From: Lysobacter enzymogenes
Lineage (GTDB): Bacteria; Pseudomonadota; Gammaproteobacteria; Xanthomonadales; Xanthomonadaceae
Assembly: GCF_023617245.1 (NCBI RefSeq)
Contig: NZ_CP067396.1
Location: forward strand, 248,001-312,000
Length of the DNA: 64,000 bases
Reading direction: 5' to 3'
A model generated the notes under the pieces. That model ran no database searches and was not told the origin of the DNA. It saw only the letters and a program-made list of their open reading frames with translations. Made by a program: the position numbers and the translations under genes. Below are positions 24,425-32,740 of this stretch, in pieces (positions within the stretch are counted from its first letter, which is position 1; every line of letters starts with the position of its first letter).

Positions 24425-25501
24425 ATGAACATTGCCACGGTTTCTTCCGCCGCTCCCGCGCCGTCTGCCGCTGTCTCCGATGCGGCGGCGCTCGCGCCGG
24501 TGCTGATCGTCGGCGGCTCCGGCGTGGTCGGCGCGCAGGGCGCGCAAGCGCTGCGCCGGCTGCATCCGCGGCTGCCGCTGGCCATCGCCGGTCGCGACCG
24601 CGCGCGCGCCGAGGCGGTCGCCGCCCGGGTCGGCGGCGCCAGCGCGCTGGCGGTGGACCTGCAGCGCGAGGACCTCGGCCTGCCGGCCGACGCGCGTTTC
24701 AGCGCGGTGGTCGTGTTCGTCAAGGACGACACGCTCAACACCCTGAAGTACGCCTTGCATCGCCGTTTGCCGTACGTCAGCACCTCAAGCGGCTCGTTCG
24801 AGATCGCGCCGGAAGTGAGCCTGCACCTGCGCCATCCCGGCCGCTCGCCGATGCTGCTGGCCAGCCACTGGCTCGCTGGCGCGGCGACCCTGCCGGCGCT
24901 GCATTTCGCCGCCGCCCTGCGCCGGGTCGAACGCATCGGCCTGTTCGCCCTGCTCGACGAACGCGACATGGGCGGTCCGGCCGCGGCGGCCGATTACGAG
25001 CGCCTGACCAGCGCCGCCGCCGCGCAGATCCTCGAGCGCGGCCGCTGGCGCTGGGTGCGCGGCGAGCAGGCCGCCGGCGCGGGCGTCAGCGTCGACGGCA
25101 CGCCGATGCCGGCGCAGGCCTATTCGCCGATGGACGTGGTCAGCCTCGCCGCGGCCACCGGCGCGCATTCGATCCGGCTGGACCTGGCGCTGGGCGAAAC
25201 CGCCAGCCGCCGCCGCGGCGAGGCGTTCTCCACCGAGATCGCGATCGAACTGGAAGGCGAGGACGCAGCCGGCCGCCGCGTGCGCACCCGCCACGAACTG
25301 GTGCACCCGCAGGGCCAGGCGCCGCTGACCGCGCTCGGCATCGCCCTGGGCGTGGAACGGCTGCTCGGCCTGGACGGCGCCGAAGCGCCGGCGCCGGGGT
25401 TGTACACGCCGGACCTGTTGATCGAGCCGGGGTACTTTCTGCGGCGGCTGCAGGAGGCGGGGTTGCGGGTGGTGGAGCGAGGAGTGAGCGTGGAGGAGTG
25501 A
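24425..25501 (+). CDS. Saccharopine dehydrogenase-like NAD(P)-binding oxidoreductase
   Basis: 358 residues. After about 25 Ala/Ser/Pro residues, the Rossmann motif VLIVGGSGVVGAQGAQALRR is followed by LPLAIAGRDRARAEAVAARV, as in saccharopine-dehydrogenase-like proteins. The later part is mixed alpha/beta, ends RRLQEAGLRVVERGVSVEE, and has no recognised catalytic motif. The true reaction is unknown; this superfamily includes lysine-pathway enzymes and trans-acting enoyl reductases. It is probably controlled by the divergent TetR. The 3' end of the gene is partly duplicated just downstream (25565-25710). Confidence 0.8.
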   Translation: MNIATVSSAAPAPSAAVSDAAALAPVLIVGGSGVVGAQGAQALRRLHPRLPLAIAGRDRARAEAVAARVGGASALAVDLQREDLGLPADARFSAVVVFVKDDTLNTLKYALHRRLPYVSTSSGSFEIAPEVSLHLRHPGRSPMLLASHWLAGAATLPALHFAAALRRVERIGLFALLDERDMGGPAAAADYERLTSAAAAQILERGRWRWVRGEQAAGAGVSVDGTPMPAQAYSPMDVVSLAAATGAHSIRLDLALGETASRRRGEAFSTEIAIELEGEDAAGRRVRTRHELVHPQGQAPLTALGIALGVERLLGLDGAEAPAPGLYTPDLLIEPGYFLRRLQEAGLRVVERGVSVEE

Positions 25502-25710
25502 GGAGCGAGAGAAAGCGGGGAGTGCGGGCGCGCTTTTGCTCGCCGTTCTACCGCCCCGGCGTCTGGGTCGTATATGCCGGGCCTGCTGATCGAGCCGGCG
25601 TATTTCCTGCAGAGGCGGCGCGAGGCGAGGCTGTGGGGGTGGAGCGAGGAGTGAGCGTGGAGGAGTGAGGAGCGAGAGAAAGCGGGGGAGTGCGGACGCG
25701 GTTTTGCTCG
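25395..25710 (+). repeat. Imperfect tandem duplication of the 3' end of the oxidoreductase gene
   Basis: The last 35 or so codons and the following 40 bp are repeated 167-168 bp downstream. GGACCTGTTGATCGAGCCGG (25411) corresponds to GGGCCTGCTGATCGAGCCGG (25579), and GGAGTGAGCGTGGAGGAGTG (25481) recurs exactly at 25648. The copy still reads Y-M-P-G-L-L-I-E-P-A-Y-F-L but lacks a gene body, so it is a remnant. Confidence 0.85.
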
Positions 25711-25793
25711 CTCTTCGCTCTTCCGCGCTCGCTCCTCGGCTCCTGCTACATTGACGCCGCAGGGGGCTGCCGAGACGCACCGAGGGGACGCAA

Positions 25794-26282
25794 GTGCAGC
25801 AAGCAATCCGACTGGCCGGCTTCTTCGCCGCCCATGGCGTGTGGTGCGTGGCCGACGGCGAGGACCTGATCCCCCTCTACGCCTTCGAGGACCCCGCCGG
25901 CGAGCGCAAGATGGTGCGCTACGCCGGCGAGCAGGTCGAAGACGCGGTGGCCGAAGCGCGCGCTCGGCTGGCCGCGAATCCGGATGGCGCGCAGCACGCG
26001 GTGCTGGTGCACGACGGCTTCCTGACCCTGCCCTCGGGCCGCACCGACGCGCTGATCCTGAGCGTGCGCGATTTCGCCGGCGAAGGCGCGCTGACCCTGG
26101 CCGTGCCGTACCGCAACGCCGCCCATCCGCTCGGCTTCGCCGTGCACCGGCCGAAGTTCCTGGACTGGCGCGGCGAGCAGGAGCCCGACTACGGCCAACT
26201 CGGCGAGGACTTCTTCGCCGGCGTGGAAGAACACGAGATGGGCGACCGGGTCTGGCAGGCGCGGCTCGACGATTCGATCTGA
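25794..26282 (+). CDS. Hypothetical soluble protein (162 aa)
   Basis: The gene starts with GTG, with GAGGGGA 6 bp upstream. The protein is soluble and acidic with a natural composition. Notable parts are FFAAHGVWCVADGEDLIPLY, HAVLVHDGFLTLPSGRTDAL and a tail DYGQLGEDFFAGVEEHEMGD. There is no signal peptide or membrane segment. It looks like a conserved proteobacterial protein, but I do not recognise the family. The multicopper oxidase gene follows at 197 bp on the same strand with no obvious link. Confidence 0.75.
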   Translation: MQQAIRLAGFFAAHGVWCVADGEDLIPLYAFEDPAGERKMVRYAGEQVEDAVAEARARLAANPDGAQHAVLVHDGFLTLPSGRTDALILSVRDFAGEGALTLAVPYRNAAHPLGFAVHRPKFLDWRGEQEPDYGQLGEDFFAGVEEHEMGDRVWQARLDDSI

Positions 26283-26478
26283 GGCCCGGGCGCCCGGGCC
26301 GCGCGCGTCGCCTGCGTCGCGCCTGCATCGCACATGCGCGGCGGCATGTCCGAATCATGATCGGCATCGCACAAATTCCTGCCGTCGCGCAAAGCAATTG
26401 CCATCGGCCGCGAACATCATGGCGGGTCGCCCGCGGCCGCGGGCGGCACCGACTTCCGCCTGCCGACGCCCGCGCCCG

Positions 26479-28113
26479 ATGACCGATCCGCAACGCCGCC
26501 GTTTCCTCATCGGCCTGACCGTCGGCGGCGCCGCGACCGTGGCCGGGCCGATCGCGTTGTGGCGCTACACCGGCGGCCACGGCCACAGCCTGGGCGCGCC
26601 GCCGGACCTGCAATCGCTGCCGCCGGACGCGCGCTTCGTGCAGCCGCTGCGCCTGCCCGGCAGCGCCGGCCCGATGGCCGAGATCGATCTGCGCGCGCCG
26701 CTGGAACTCAGCGCGCAGGCGACGCAGTCGAACCTGTTCCCCGGCCCCGCCACCGCGCTGTGGGCCTACGCCGCGCGCACCGCCGCGGGCGAAGCGTTGA
26801 ACCCGTTGCTGCGCGCGCGCCGCGGCGACAGCATCGACGTCGGCCTGCGCAACCGCTTGAACGAAGACACCACCGTGCACTGGCACGGCCTGCACGTGGA
26901 CGAGGCCAACGACGGCAGCGGCCTGCATCCGGTCGCCGCCGGCGCGAGCCGCCGCTATCGCTTGCGCGTGGACAACCGCGCCGGCCTGTACTGGTATCAC
27001 GCGCATCCGCACGGCCGCACCGGCGCGCAGTTGCAGCGCGGGCTGGCCGGCCTGCTGTTGGTCGAGGACGAAGAAGAACTCGCGCTGCGCCAGCGCCTGG
27101 GCCTGCGCTGGGGCGAGCGCGACCTGCCGCTGATGATCGCCGACAAGCAGGTCGATGCGCGCAACGCGATCGTCTACAAGGACGGCGCCGACGACTGGAT
27201 CGGCAACCGCGTGCTGGTCAACTGGACGCCCGAGCCTTACCTCGATGTGATTCCCGCGTGGTACCGCTTCCGCCTCGCCAACGTGAGCAACGCGCGCATG
27301 CTGCGGCCGTGCTTCCTGCACGAGGACAAGCCGCTGCCGATGCTGTTGATCGGCGGCGACGGCGGCCTGCTCGAACGCGCCTGGCCGATCGACGACCTGT
27401 TCCTGGCGCCGGCCCAGCGCGCCGACGTGCTGGTCGACTTCGGCGCGCTCGCGCCCGGCGCCAAGGCGGTGCTGCGCAGCCTCGACTATGTGGCGATGGA
27501 GAACGAGGACGAATCCGGCGCGTTCGCGCCCGACCCGATGGGCGACCATCCCGGCGCGGTGGCGATGGGCGAGCCGCTGGACCTGATGGAGCTGCGGGTG
27601 ATCGAGTGCGCGACCCAGCGTCCGCCCGCGCAACTGCCTTCGCTCGACGCGATGTCGGCCGTGCCGCCGCCGCCGGACACCGCCGGCTGGCCGGTGCGCG
27701 CGTTGCGCCTGCGCATGGACGAACAAGGCCGCTGGTTCATCAACGACTGGAACTTCCACCTCAGCGGCCACGAACCGGCGTTCACGGTGAAGCGCGGAAC
27801 GCGCGAGGTGTGGGAGATCCGCAACAGCATGACCAGCATGCCGCATCCGATGCACCTGCACGGCTTTCAGTTCCGCGTGGTCTCGCGCGCGATCAGTCCG
27901 CCGGACATCCGCGGCCGCCAGGTCGCGGCGAACGGATTGACCGCGCAGGACCTGGGCTGGAGCGACACGGTGGTGGTGTGGCCCGGCGAGATCGTGCGCC
28001 TGGCGATCGACTTCTCGCAGCCGTTCCAGGGCGTGCAGCGCTACATGCTCCATTGCCACAACCTCGAACACGAGGACATGGGGATGATGCTGACCTTCGC
28101 CGTCGCCGACTGA
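26479..28113 (+). CDS. Tat-exported multicopper oxidase
   Basis: 544 residues. The N-terminus has a twin-arginine signal (QRRRFLIGLTVGGAATVAGP), so it is exported folded, consistent with cytoplasmic-to-periplasmic copper enzymes of the CueO/CopA type. All four copper motifs are present: HWHG (134-137), HAHPHG (174-179), HPMHLHGF (about 455) and HCHNLEHEDMGMM (525-537), with the type-1 cysteine at about 526. It can therefore oxidise phenols or metal ions. There is no Met-rich insert as in CueO. I took the ATG at 26479 because the twin-arginine motif follows at once; it has no strong ribosome site. The next gene is a periplasmic foldase. Confidence 0.93.
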   Translation: MTDPQRRRFLIGLTVGGAATVAGPIALWRYTGGHGHSLGAPPDLQSLPPDARFVQPLRLPGSAGPMAEIDLRAPLELSAQATQSNLFPGPATALWAYAARTAAGEALNPLLRARRGDSIDVGLRNRLNEDTTVHWHGLHVDEANDGSGLHPVAAGASRRYRLRVDNRAGLYWYHAHPHGRTGAQLQRGLAGLLLVEDEEELALRQRLGLRWGERDLPLMIADKQVDARNAIVYKDGADDWIGNRVLVNWTPEPYLDVIPAWYRFRLANVSNARMLRPCFLHEDKPLPMLLIGGDGGLLERAWPIDDLFLAPAQRADVLVDFGALAPGAKAVLRSLDYVAMENEDESGAFAPDPMGDHPGAVAMGEPLDLMELRVIECATQRPPAQLPSLDAMSAVPPPPDTAGWPVRALRLRMDEQGRWFINDWNFHLSGHEPAFTVKRGTREVWEIRNSMTSMPHPMHLHGFQFRVVSRAISPPDIRGRQVAANGLTAQDLGWSDTVVVWPGEIVRLAIDFSQPFQGVQRYMLHCHNLEHEDMGMMLTFAVAD

Positions 28114-28173
28114 TCCCGCGCCGCCCGTTGCGTATTCCTTCTTTCGCGCTTCCCGCATTCCCGGAGTTCCGCC

Positions 28174-28944
28174 ATGCCGCGTTCCCTGCTCGTCCTGTCC
28201 GCGCTCTCGCTCGCGCTCGCCGCCGCCCTGGTCGCCTGCGCGCCCAGCGGCGGACCGAAGCCGGGCGCCGCCGCCGCGCCGGCGCCGCTGGCGGCGGCGG
28301 ACGTGGCGAGCGAGAAAGCCAGGATCAGCTACGTGGTCGGCCGCGACTTCGCCCGCAGCGTCGAGCCGATCCGCGCCGAACTCGATGCCGAACTGGTGCT
28401 GCGCGCGATCCGCGACGCCCAGGCCGGCCGGCCGTCGCTGTTCGACGAGAGCGAAACCAAGCGCATCCGCGACGGCTTCAGCGCGCATCTGCGCGACAAG
28501 CACGATCAGCAGGTCGAGGCGCTGGCGGCGCGCAATCTCGCCGCCGGCGAGGCGTTCCTGCGCAAGAACGCGAACGCCGACGGGGTCAAGACCACCGCCT
28601 CGGGCCTGCAATACCGGGCGCTGCGCGAAGGCAAGGGCGCGCATCCCAAGGCCAGCGACACGGTGCGGGTGAACTACGTCGGCACGCTGATCGACGGGCG
28701 CAAGTTCGAGAGCACCTACGACACCGACCATCCGGCCGAATTCGTGCTCGCGCAGGTGATGCCCGGTTGGACCGAGGGCGTGCAGCTGATGGCGCCGGGC
28801 GCCAAGTACCGCTTCTGGATGCCGCCGAAGCTGGCCTACGGCGAGCGCGGCCTGGCCGGGCAGATCGAACCGAACTCGGTGCTGGCGTTCGAAGTGGAAC
28901 TGCTGGAGATCGCAGGCCGGGGCGCGCCGATGCACGACGAGTGA
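28174..28944 (+). CDS. FKBP-type peptidyl-prolyl isomerase lipoprotein (FkpA/Mip-like)
   Basis: 256 residues. A lipoprotein signal ends in the lipobox LVAC at about residue 22, followed by a Gly/Pro/Ala linker. Residues of about 45-135 form the N-terminal dimerisation helices (YVVGRDFARSVEPIRAELDA). Residues of about 145-250 form the FKBP domain (GLQYRALREGKGAHPKASDT, VNYVGTLIDGRKFESTYDT, PGWTEGVQLMAPGAKYRFWM, PPKLAYGERGLAG). It should catalyse proline isomerisation on proteins in the periplasm, probably as a homodimer. It follows the multicopper oxidase by 60 bp. It converges on the Ax21-like gene with only 10 bp between stops. Confidence 0.92.
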   Translation: MPRSLLVLSALSLALAAALVACAPSGGPKPGAAAAPAPLAAADVASEKARISYVVGRDFARSVEPIRAELDAELVLRAIRDAQAGRPSLFDESETKRIRDGFSAHLRDKHDQQVEALAARNLAAGEAFLRKNANADGVKTTASGLQYRALREGKGAHPKASDTVRVNYVGTLIDGRKFESTYDTDHPAEFVLAQVMPGWTEGVQLMAPGAKYRFWMPPKLAYGERGLAGQIEPNSVLAFEVELLEIAGRGAPMHDE

Positions 28945-28954
28945 AACCGCGGCG

Positions 28955-29635
28955 TCAGAAGCTCGCGCGCACGCCGACGAGGTAGCGCTGGTTGCCGGCG
29001 CCGGCGCTGGCTTCCGCGCTCAGGCCCCACATCGCGTTGAACTTCAGCAGCGCGCCGACCGTGCCGCTGAATTCGCGCTCGTACACGTCGCCGTCGATGT
29101 AGTTGACCCGGGCCCAGCCTTCCAGATTCGGCGCCAGATCGCCGCGCAGGCCCAGCGACACGCGGTAATCGTTGCCGTCGATTTTCTCGCTGAAGCGCAG
29201 CGCGCGGTTCTCGAACTCGATGCGAGTGTTCTGATAGCCGACCTCGGCGGTCCATTCTGCGCGTTCGCCGAGCGCGCGGTAATAGCCCAGGCCGATGCCG
29301 GCCTGCTGCGCGTCCACGTCGAACTCGGCCAGCACGTCCTGGCCGGCGCGCAAGCGGTTGTCGCCGCTGCCTTTGTGCAGGCTGCCGGTCAAGAACAGTT
29401 GCGAGCCCAGTTCGACCGAACCGGCCGCGTACGCGCCGTCCACGTCGATATCGTCCAGCCGCAGCAGCGGATTGGAGCCAGCGGATTTCAGCTTTTGCGC
29501 GACATAGCCGGCGTCCAGGTAAGTGTGGCTGCGTTCTTGCGCGGGCGCGGGAACGGCAAGCAGGCAGAGCGCGGCAGCGAGTGCGGATTTCGACAGAACG
29601 GATTTCGATACAACGGATTTCGACGAAACGGACAT
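28955..29635 (-). CDS. Ax21-like outer membrane beta-barrel protein
   Basis: 226 residues. The signal peptide is unusual: Ser/Lys/Val-rich (SVSSKSVVSKSVLSKSALAA) before a normal hydrophobic core and AQE cleavage. The mature part has alternating strand patterns (SHTYLDAGYVAQKLKSAGSN, GIGLGYYRALGERAEWTAEV, EGWARVNYIDGDVYEREFSG) and ends in phenylalanine (VGVRASF), typical of small barrels. The layout resembles the Ax21 family of Xanthomonadaceae. Ax21 was once proposed as a secreted signal, but that work was retracted; a structural porin-like role is safer. A 15-bp in-frame DNA repeat encodes the SKSV segments. Confidence 0.8.
   Translation of the reverse strand: MSVSSKSVVSKSVLSKSALAAALCLLAVPAPAQERSHTYLDAGYVAQKLKSAGSNPLLRLDDIDVDGAYAAGSVELGSQLFLTGSLHKGSGDNRLRAGQDVLAEFDVDAQQAGIGLGYYRALGERAEWTAEVGYQNTRIEFENRALRFSEKIDGNDYRVSLGLRGDLAPNLEGWARVNYIDGDVYEREFSGTVGALLKFNAMWGLSAEASAGAGNQRYLVGVRASF
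29582..29631. repeat. 15-bp in-frame tandem repeat in the Ax21-like signal peptide
   Basis: Three 15-bp units (ACGGATTTCGATACA with variants ACAGA, ATACA and ACGAA at the end) plus a partial fourth encode repeated S-K-S-V residues before the hydrophobic core. Loss or gain of one unit would keep the frame. Confidence 0.8.
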
Positions 29636-29711
29636 GAACTTCCTCGGCAGAAAGGACGGGCGCGCCGCGCGGACGCGCCCGGGATTGCGATGACGGCGCG
29701 GGCCGCTGCGC

Positions 29712-32111
29712 TCAGCGCCGCAGCGCGTCGCGCAACAAGCCGCGCAGCCGCGACTGCGCTTGCGACACGGCGGCCGCCGCGGCAGCGGCCGGATCGGCGC
29801 AGCGCGGCGGCGGCAGCGCGGAGGCGGGCACCGCGATCGTCGGCAGCTCGGCGCAGGACGCCGCGTCCGCGCCGAAGCCGAGCGGCGCCAGCGGCGCGGC
29901 GACGTCGCGCGCGGCCAGCACCGCCGGCGAGGCGGGAAAACCCTCCCAGACCATCGGCGTATGCAGCAGCTCGATCCGGCGCAGCGCCTTGTCGGCCGGC
30001 ACGTGCACGACCCAGGTGCGGAAGCTGTCGCCGTCGAGCGGATCGCTGGCGCTGGCCGGCGGCGTGCCGCGCGCCTGGTTGAACGGGCGGAACCCGTCCT
30101 GGATCAGCACGTGGCGGAGGCTGCCGTCGGCGTAGGTCGCGCGCAGCGTGTAGTCGCAACCGCCGTTGCGGCAGTACCAGAAGTTGACGCTGGTGTCGGG
30201 CACGATGCTGGCGCGCTGGGCCGCGTCGGTCGGGTCGATGTAGCGCAGCAGGTTGCCGGTGTAGCTCAGCGGCGGATAGATCTGGCTGACCTCGGGCGTG
30301 CCTGCGTTGCTCAGCGTCATCGCGATCGCGTACAGCGGCACGTCGCGTCGTTGCGGCAGGTTCTGATCGAGGCCGAACAAGCCGCCGCTGGTGGTGGCGG
30401 TGGCCGCCTCGACCCAGCGCCGGTCGATCGTGTCCCAGCGCCGGTAGCCGCTGGCGAAGGCCGCGTCCTGGATCACGCTGCCGCCGCTGTAGCTGCGGCG
30501 GCCGTCGGCGGAGCGCTGGGTCGTGCCCTCGAAGTAACGCTGGTACATGCCGGTGCTGTAGTCGGAGAAGGTGCTGAAGCGGTACTCCGGCGCCTGATCG
30601 CCGGCGCCGCTCTGCATCGGGTCTTGCTTGACGCAGCGGCCTTCGGCGTCGATCTGCCGCGGCGCGCCGTCGAAGGTATCGCCGCGGCAGCGCGCGTAGC
30701 GGGTCGAGGTGGTCGGCATGAACGGCGGCTGGAAGCGCTTGCCGACCGCGTCGTAGCCCCAGGCCGAACCGGCGAGGCTGCCGCCGGCATACGGATAACG
30801 GCCGGCGCGATGGGCCTCGCCCTGATGCGGCAGGCCCATGGCGTGGCCCTGCTCGTGAATGAAGATGCCCCTGTACGCGTGATCGCCGGTGCCGACTTCG
30901 CCGCCGCCGAGGCCGCCGCCGGGAGACACGACGCGGCCGGCGGCGTTGAACAGGATCAAGGGCGCGTAGAACTGCACCGGCGCCGGCCGTTCGCCGTTGG
31001 CGTCGATCAGGCCGCCGAGCACGGCCAGCACCGACGACATCAGATGGAACTTGTCGGACACTGCGTCGGCGTTGTGCGCCAGATACGCCGGCTTGCCGCC
31101 TTTGGGCGGGACCACCAGGGTCGGCCAGACCGTCGCCTGCGCCGGATGGTTCTGCGCGATCAGGCGGGCCACCGGCCATTTCGCGTAGATCTCGTCCAAG
31201 GTGGCGGCATCGGGCAGGCCGGAGACGGATAGCGGCACCGAATTGTCCGGCGTCGCGCCGAACAGATAGAACGGCAGCACCCGCAGCACCGCCGAACTGT
31301 CGGCGCCGATCAGCGGCGATTGCGCCGCGCCGGGCAGGTAGTTGTCGGCGCGCAGCCGCAGCTGCAGCGCCGGCGTCATCCATGCGGCGGGAATGTCTGC
31401 GCTGTAGCGGTCGGTCGCATAGGCCGGCCCGGCGCCTTCGGTAGGCGGCAGTGCCGCGGGCGGCGCCACTTCGACCGCGCCGAGCAGCGTGCCGTCGGCC
31501 CAGCCTTCCAGGCGCACGTTGCGCGCATCGGCGGCCGACAACCGCAGCAACGCCAGCGCGGGGCGGCCGCCGATGGCGTGATAGGACTCGCTGGCGGCGC
31601 TCAGCGTCCAGCCCAGGCCCTGCGCGGGCAGCACATGCGTTTGCGCCAGTTCCAGCGCGGCGATGTCGAGCGCGGCGGTCGGCGCTTGCGCCAGCGGCGT
31701 GGCGCTGGCTTCGTTCGACGGCGCGCTGCTGCCGCCGGCGTTGACCGCGCGGACCATGAAGTAATACGTGCTGCCCGGCGCGAGCCCGACGACGGTCGCC
31801 GAGGTGCCGGCGACGTTGCGCACGACTGGCGCGGCGCCTTGCGCGCCGGGCGCGAGGCCTTGGTAGATCTCGTAGCTGGTGGCGCCCGGCGCCGCGTTCC
31901 ACGACAGCTCTACGCGGCCCACGCCCGCGCTCGCGATCAGGCGGGTCGGAGCGGACGGTGCGGCGGGGCCGGGCGTGCCCGGTGTTCCCGGCGTTGCGGG
32001 ATTGGGGCCGGTGTTCGGCGCGTCTTTGCCGCCGCCACCGCCGCCGCACGCGACGAGCGCGGTGGCCGCGAGCAGGGACAGCGCCAGCGCGCGGAAGCGA
32101 AGAAGTTTCAT
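29712..32111 (-). CDS. M66-family zinc metalloprotease lipoprotein (StcE/TagA-like) with FN3 domain
   Basis: 799 residues from the ATG at 32111. The lipoprotein signal ends LVAC and is followed by a run of glycines and a Pro/Thr linker. A fibronectin type III domain spans about 48-140 (APTRLIASAGVGRVELSWNA, TYYFMVRAVNAGGSSAPSNE). The zinc site HEQGHAMGLPHQGEAH (419-434) has the HExxHxxGxxHxxxxH form of M66 proteases, which in StcE and TagA cut mucin-type O-glycoproteins. The C-terminal third is strand-rich. It is probably outer-membrane-anchored and surface-exposed. An earlier in-frame start (32303) has no signal peptide. Confidence 0.88.
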   Translation of the reverse strand: MKLLRFRALALSLLAATALVACGGGGGGKDAPNTGPNPATPGTPGTPGPAAPSAPTRLIASAGVGRVELSWNAAPGATSYEIYQGLAPGAQGAAPVVRNVAGTSATVVGLAPGSTYYFMVRAVNAGGSSAPSNEASATPLAQAPTAALDIAALELAQTHVLPAQGLGWTLSAASESYHAIGGRPALALLRLSAADARNVRLEGWADGTLLGAVEVAPPAALPPTEGAGPAYATDRYSADIPAAWMTPALQLRLRADNYLPGAAQSPLIGADSSAVLRVLPFYLFGATPDNSVPLSVSGLPDAATLDEIYAKWPVARLIAQNHPAQATVWPTLVVPPKGGKPAYLAHNADAVSDKFHLMSSVLAVLGGLIDANGERPAPVQFYAPLILFNAAGRVVSPGGGLGGGEVGTGDHAYRGIFIHEQGHAMGLPHQGEAHRAGRYPYAGGSLAGSAWGYDAVGKRFQPPFMPTTSTRYARCRGDTFDGAPRQIDAEGRCVKQDPMQSGAGDQAPEYRFSTFSDYSTGMYQRYFEGTTQRSADGRRSYSGGSVIQDAAFASGYRRWDTIDRRWVEAATATTSGGLFGLDQNLPQRRDVPLYAIAMTLSNAGTPEVSQIYPPLSYTGNLLRYIDPTDAAQRASIVPDTSVNFWYCRNGGCDYTLRATYADGSLRHVLIQDGFRPFNQARGTPPASASDPLDGDSFRTWVVHVPADKALRRIELLHTPMVWEGFPASPAVLAARDVAAPLAPLGFGADAASCAELPTIAVPASALPPPRCADPAAAAAAAVSQAQSRLRGLLRDALRR

Positions 32112-32740
32112 CGGTACGTCTCTTGCGGGCGAAGCGCCGCGCGCGTCCTGATTGCACGCAAGCTTCGCTGGACTGAAAGAGGGATGGCGCATAGCGGCGA
32201 CTCCCCTCGCGCATGCGGCCCCATCGTGAAGCGGCGCGGAAAATAGCACGAATCGCAACAGACGCTTCATCGGAAAACCGGCTTTCGCGGCGCGAAAATA
32301 CATACCGGCGCACGCAATGAAGCTCGAGCTGCGGATTACGCTTTAACTGCGTGCAATTCGCGCGCTAATTATGAGTAATAGACGTGCCACTCTTTCGGCC
32401 AGCTGGCTGGCGGAACCTGCTTCGGCATTGGGTGGCATCGCATGCGCAGCCCGCCGCCGCCTTACTGCCGGCGGGCGACCGCGCCGGCGGGCCGCGCGTC
32501 CGAATGCGATTGGCATCGATAAACTTCGCGGCGTTCGCGTCTTCGCGAATCGGAACGTTCGCCGAGGTTCGGCCGCAGGCCCGGGCCGAATCGCGACTTG
32601 TGACGTCCTGCGCGCTAACCCCCACCGCACCCGCGCATTGCGTCGCAATCGTGTAGCAGTTTTCCGGCCAAACTCCGCAGCCATCGCGGCCGTCGGTCGC
32701 GATCCCCGCCTTCAGCCAACTCCACCGCCGGAGACAGCCA
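32112..32740. promoter_or_regulatory. Divergent promoter region of the M66 protease and metallophosphatase genes
   Basis: 629 bp. AT-richer patches occur at 32230-32310 and 32330-32385 (GGATTACGCTTTAACTGCGT, TAATTATGAGTAAT) and are good promoter candidates. No clear Pho box, repeat or gene is seen. Short open frames here are Arg/Ala-rich. Confidence 0.45.

Noticed and set aside
29582..29631. Short direct repeats considered as a CRISPR-like array
   Set aside because: Units are 15 bp, contiguous without spacers, and in frame inside a signal peptide.
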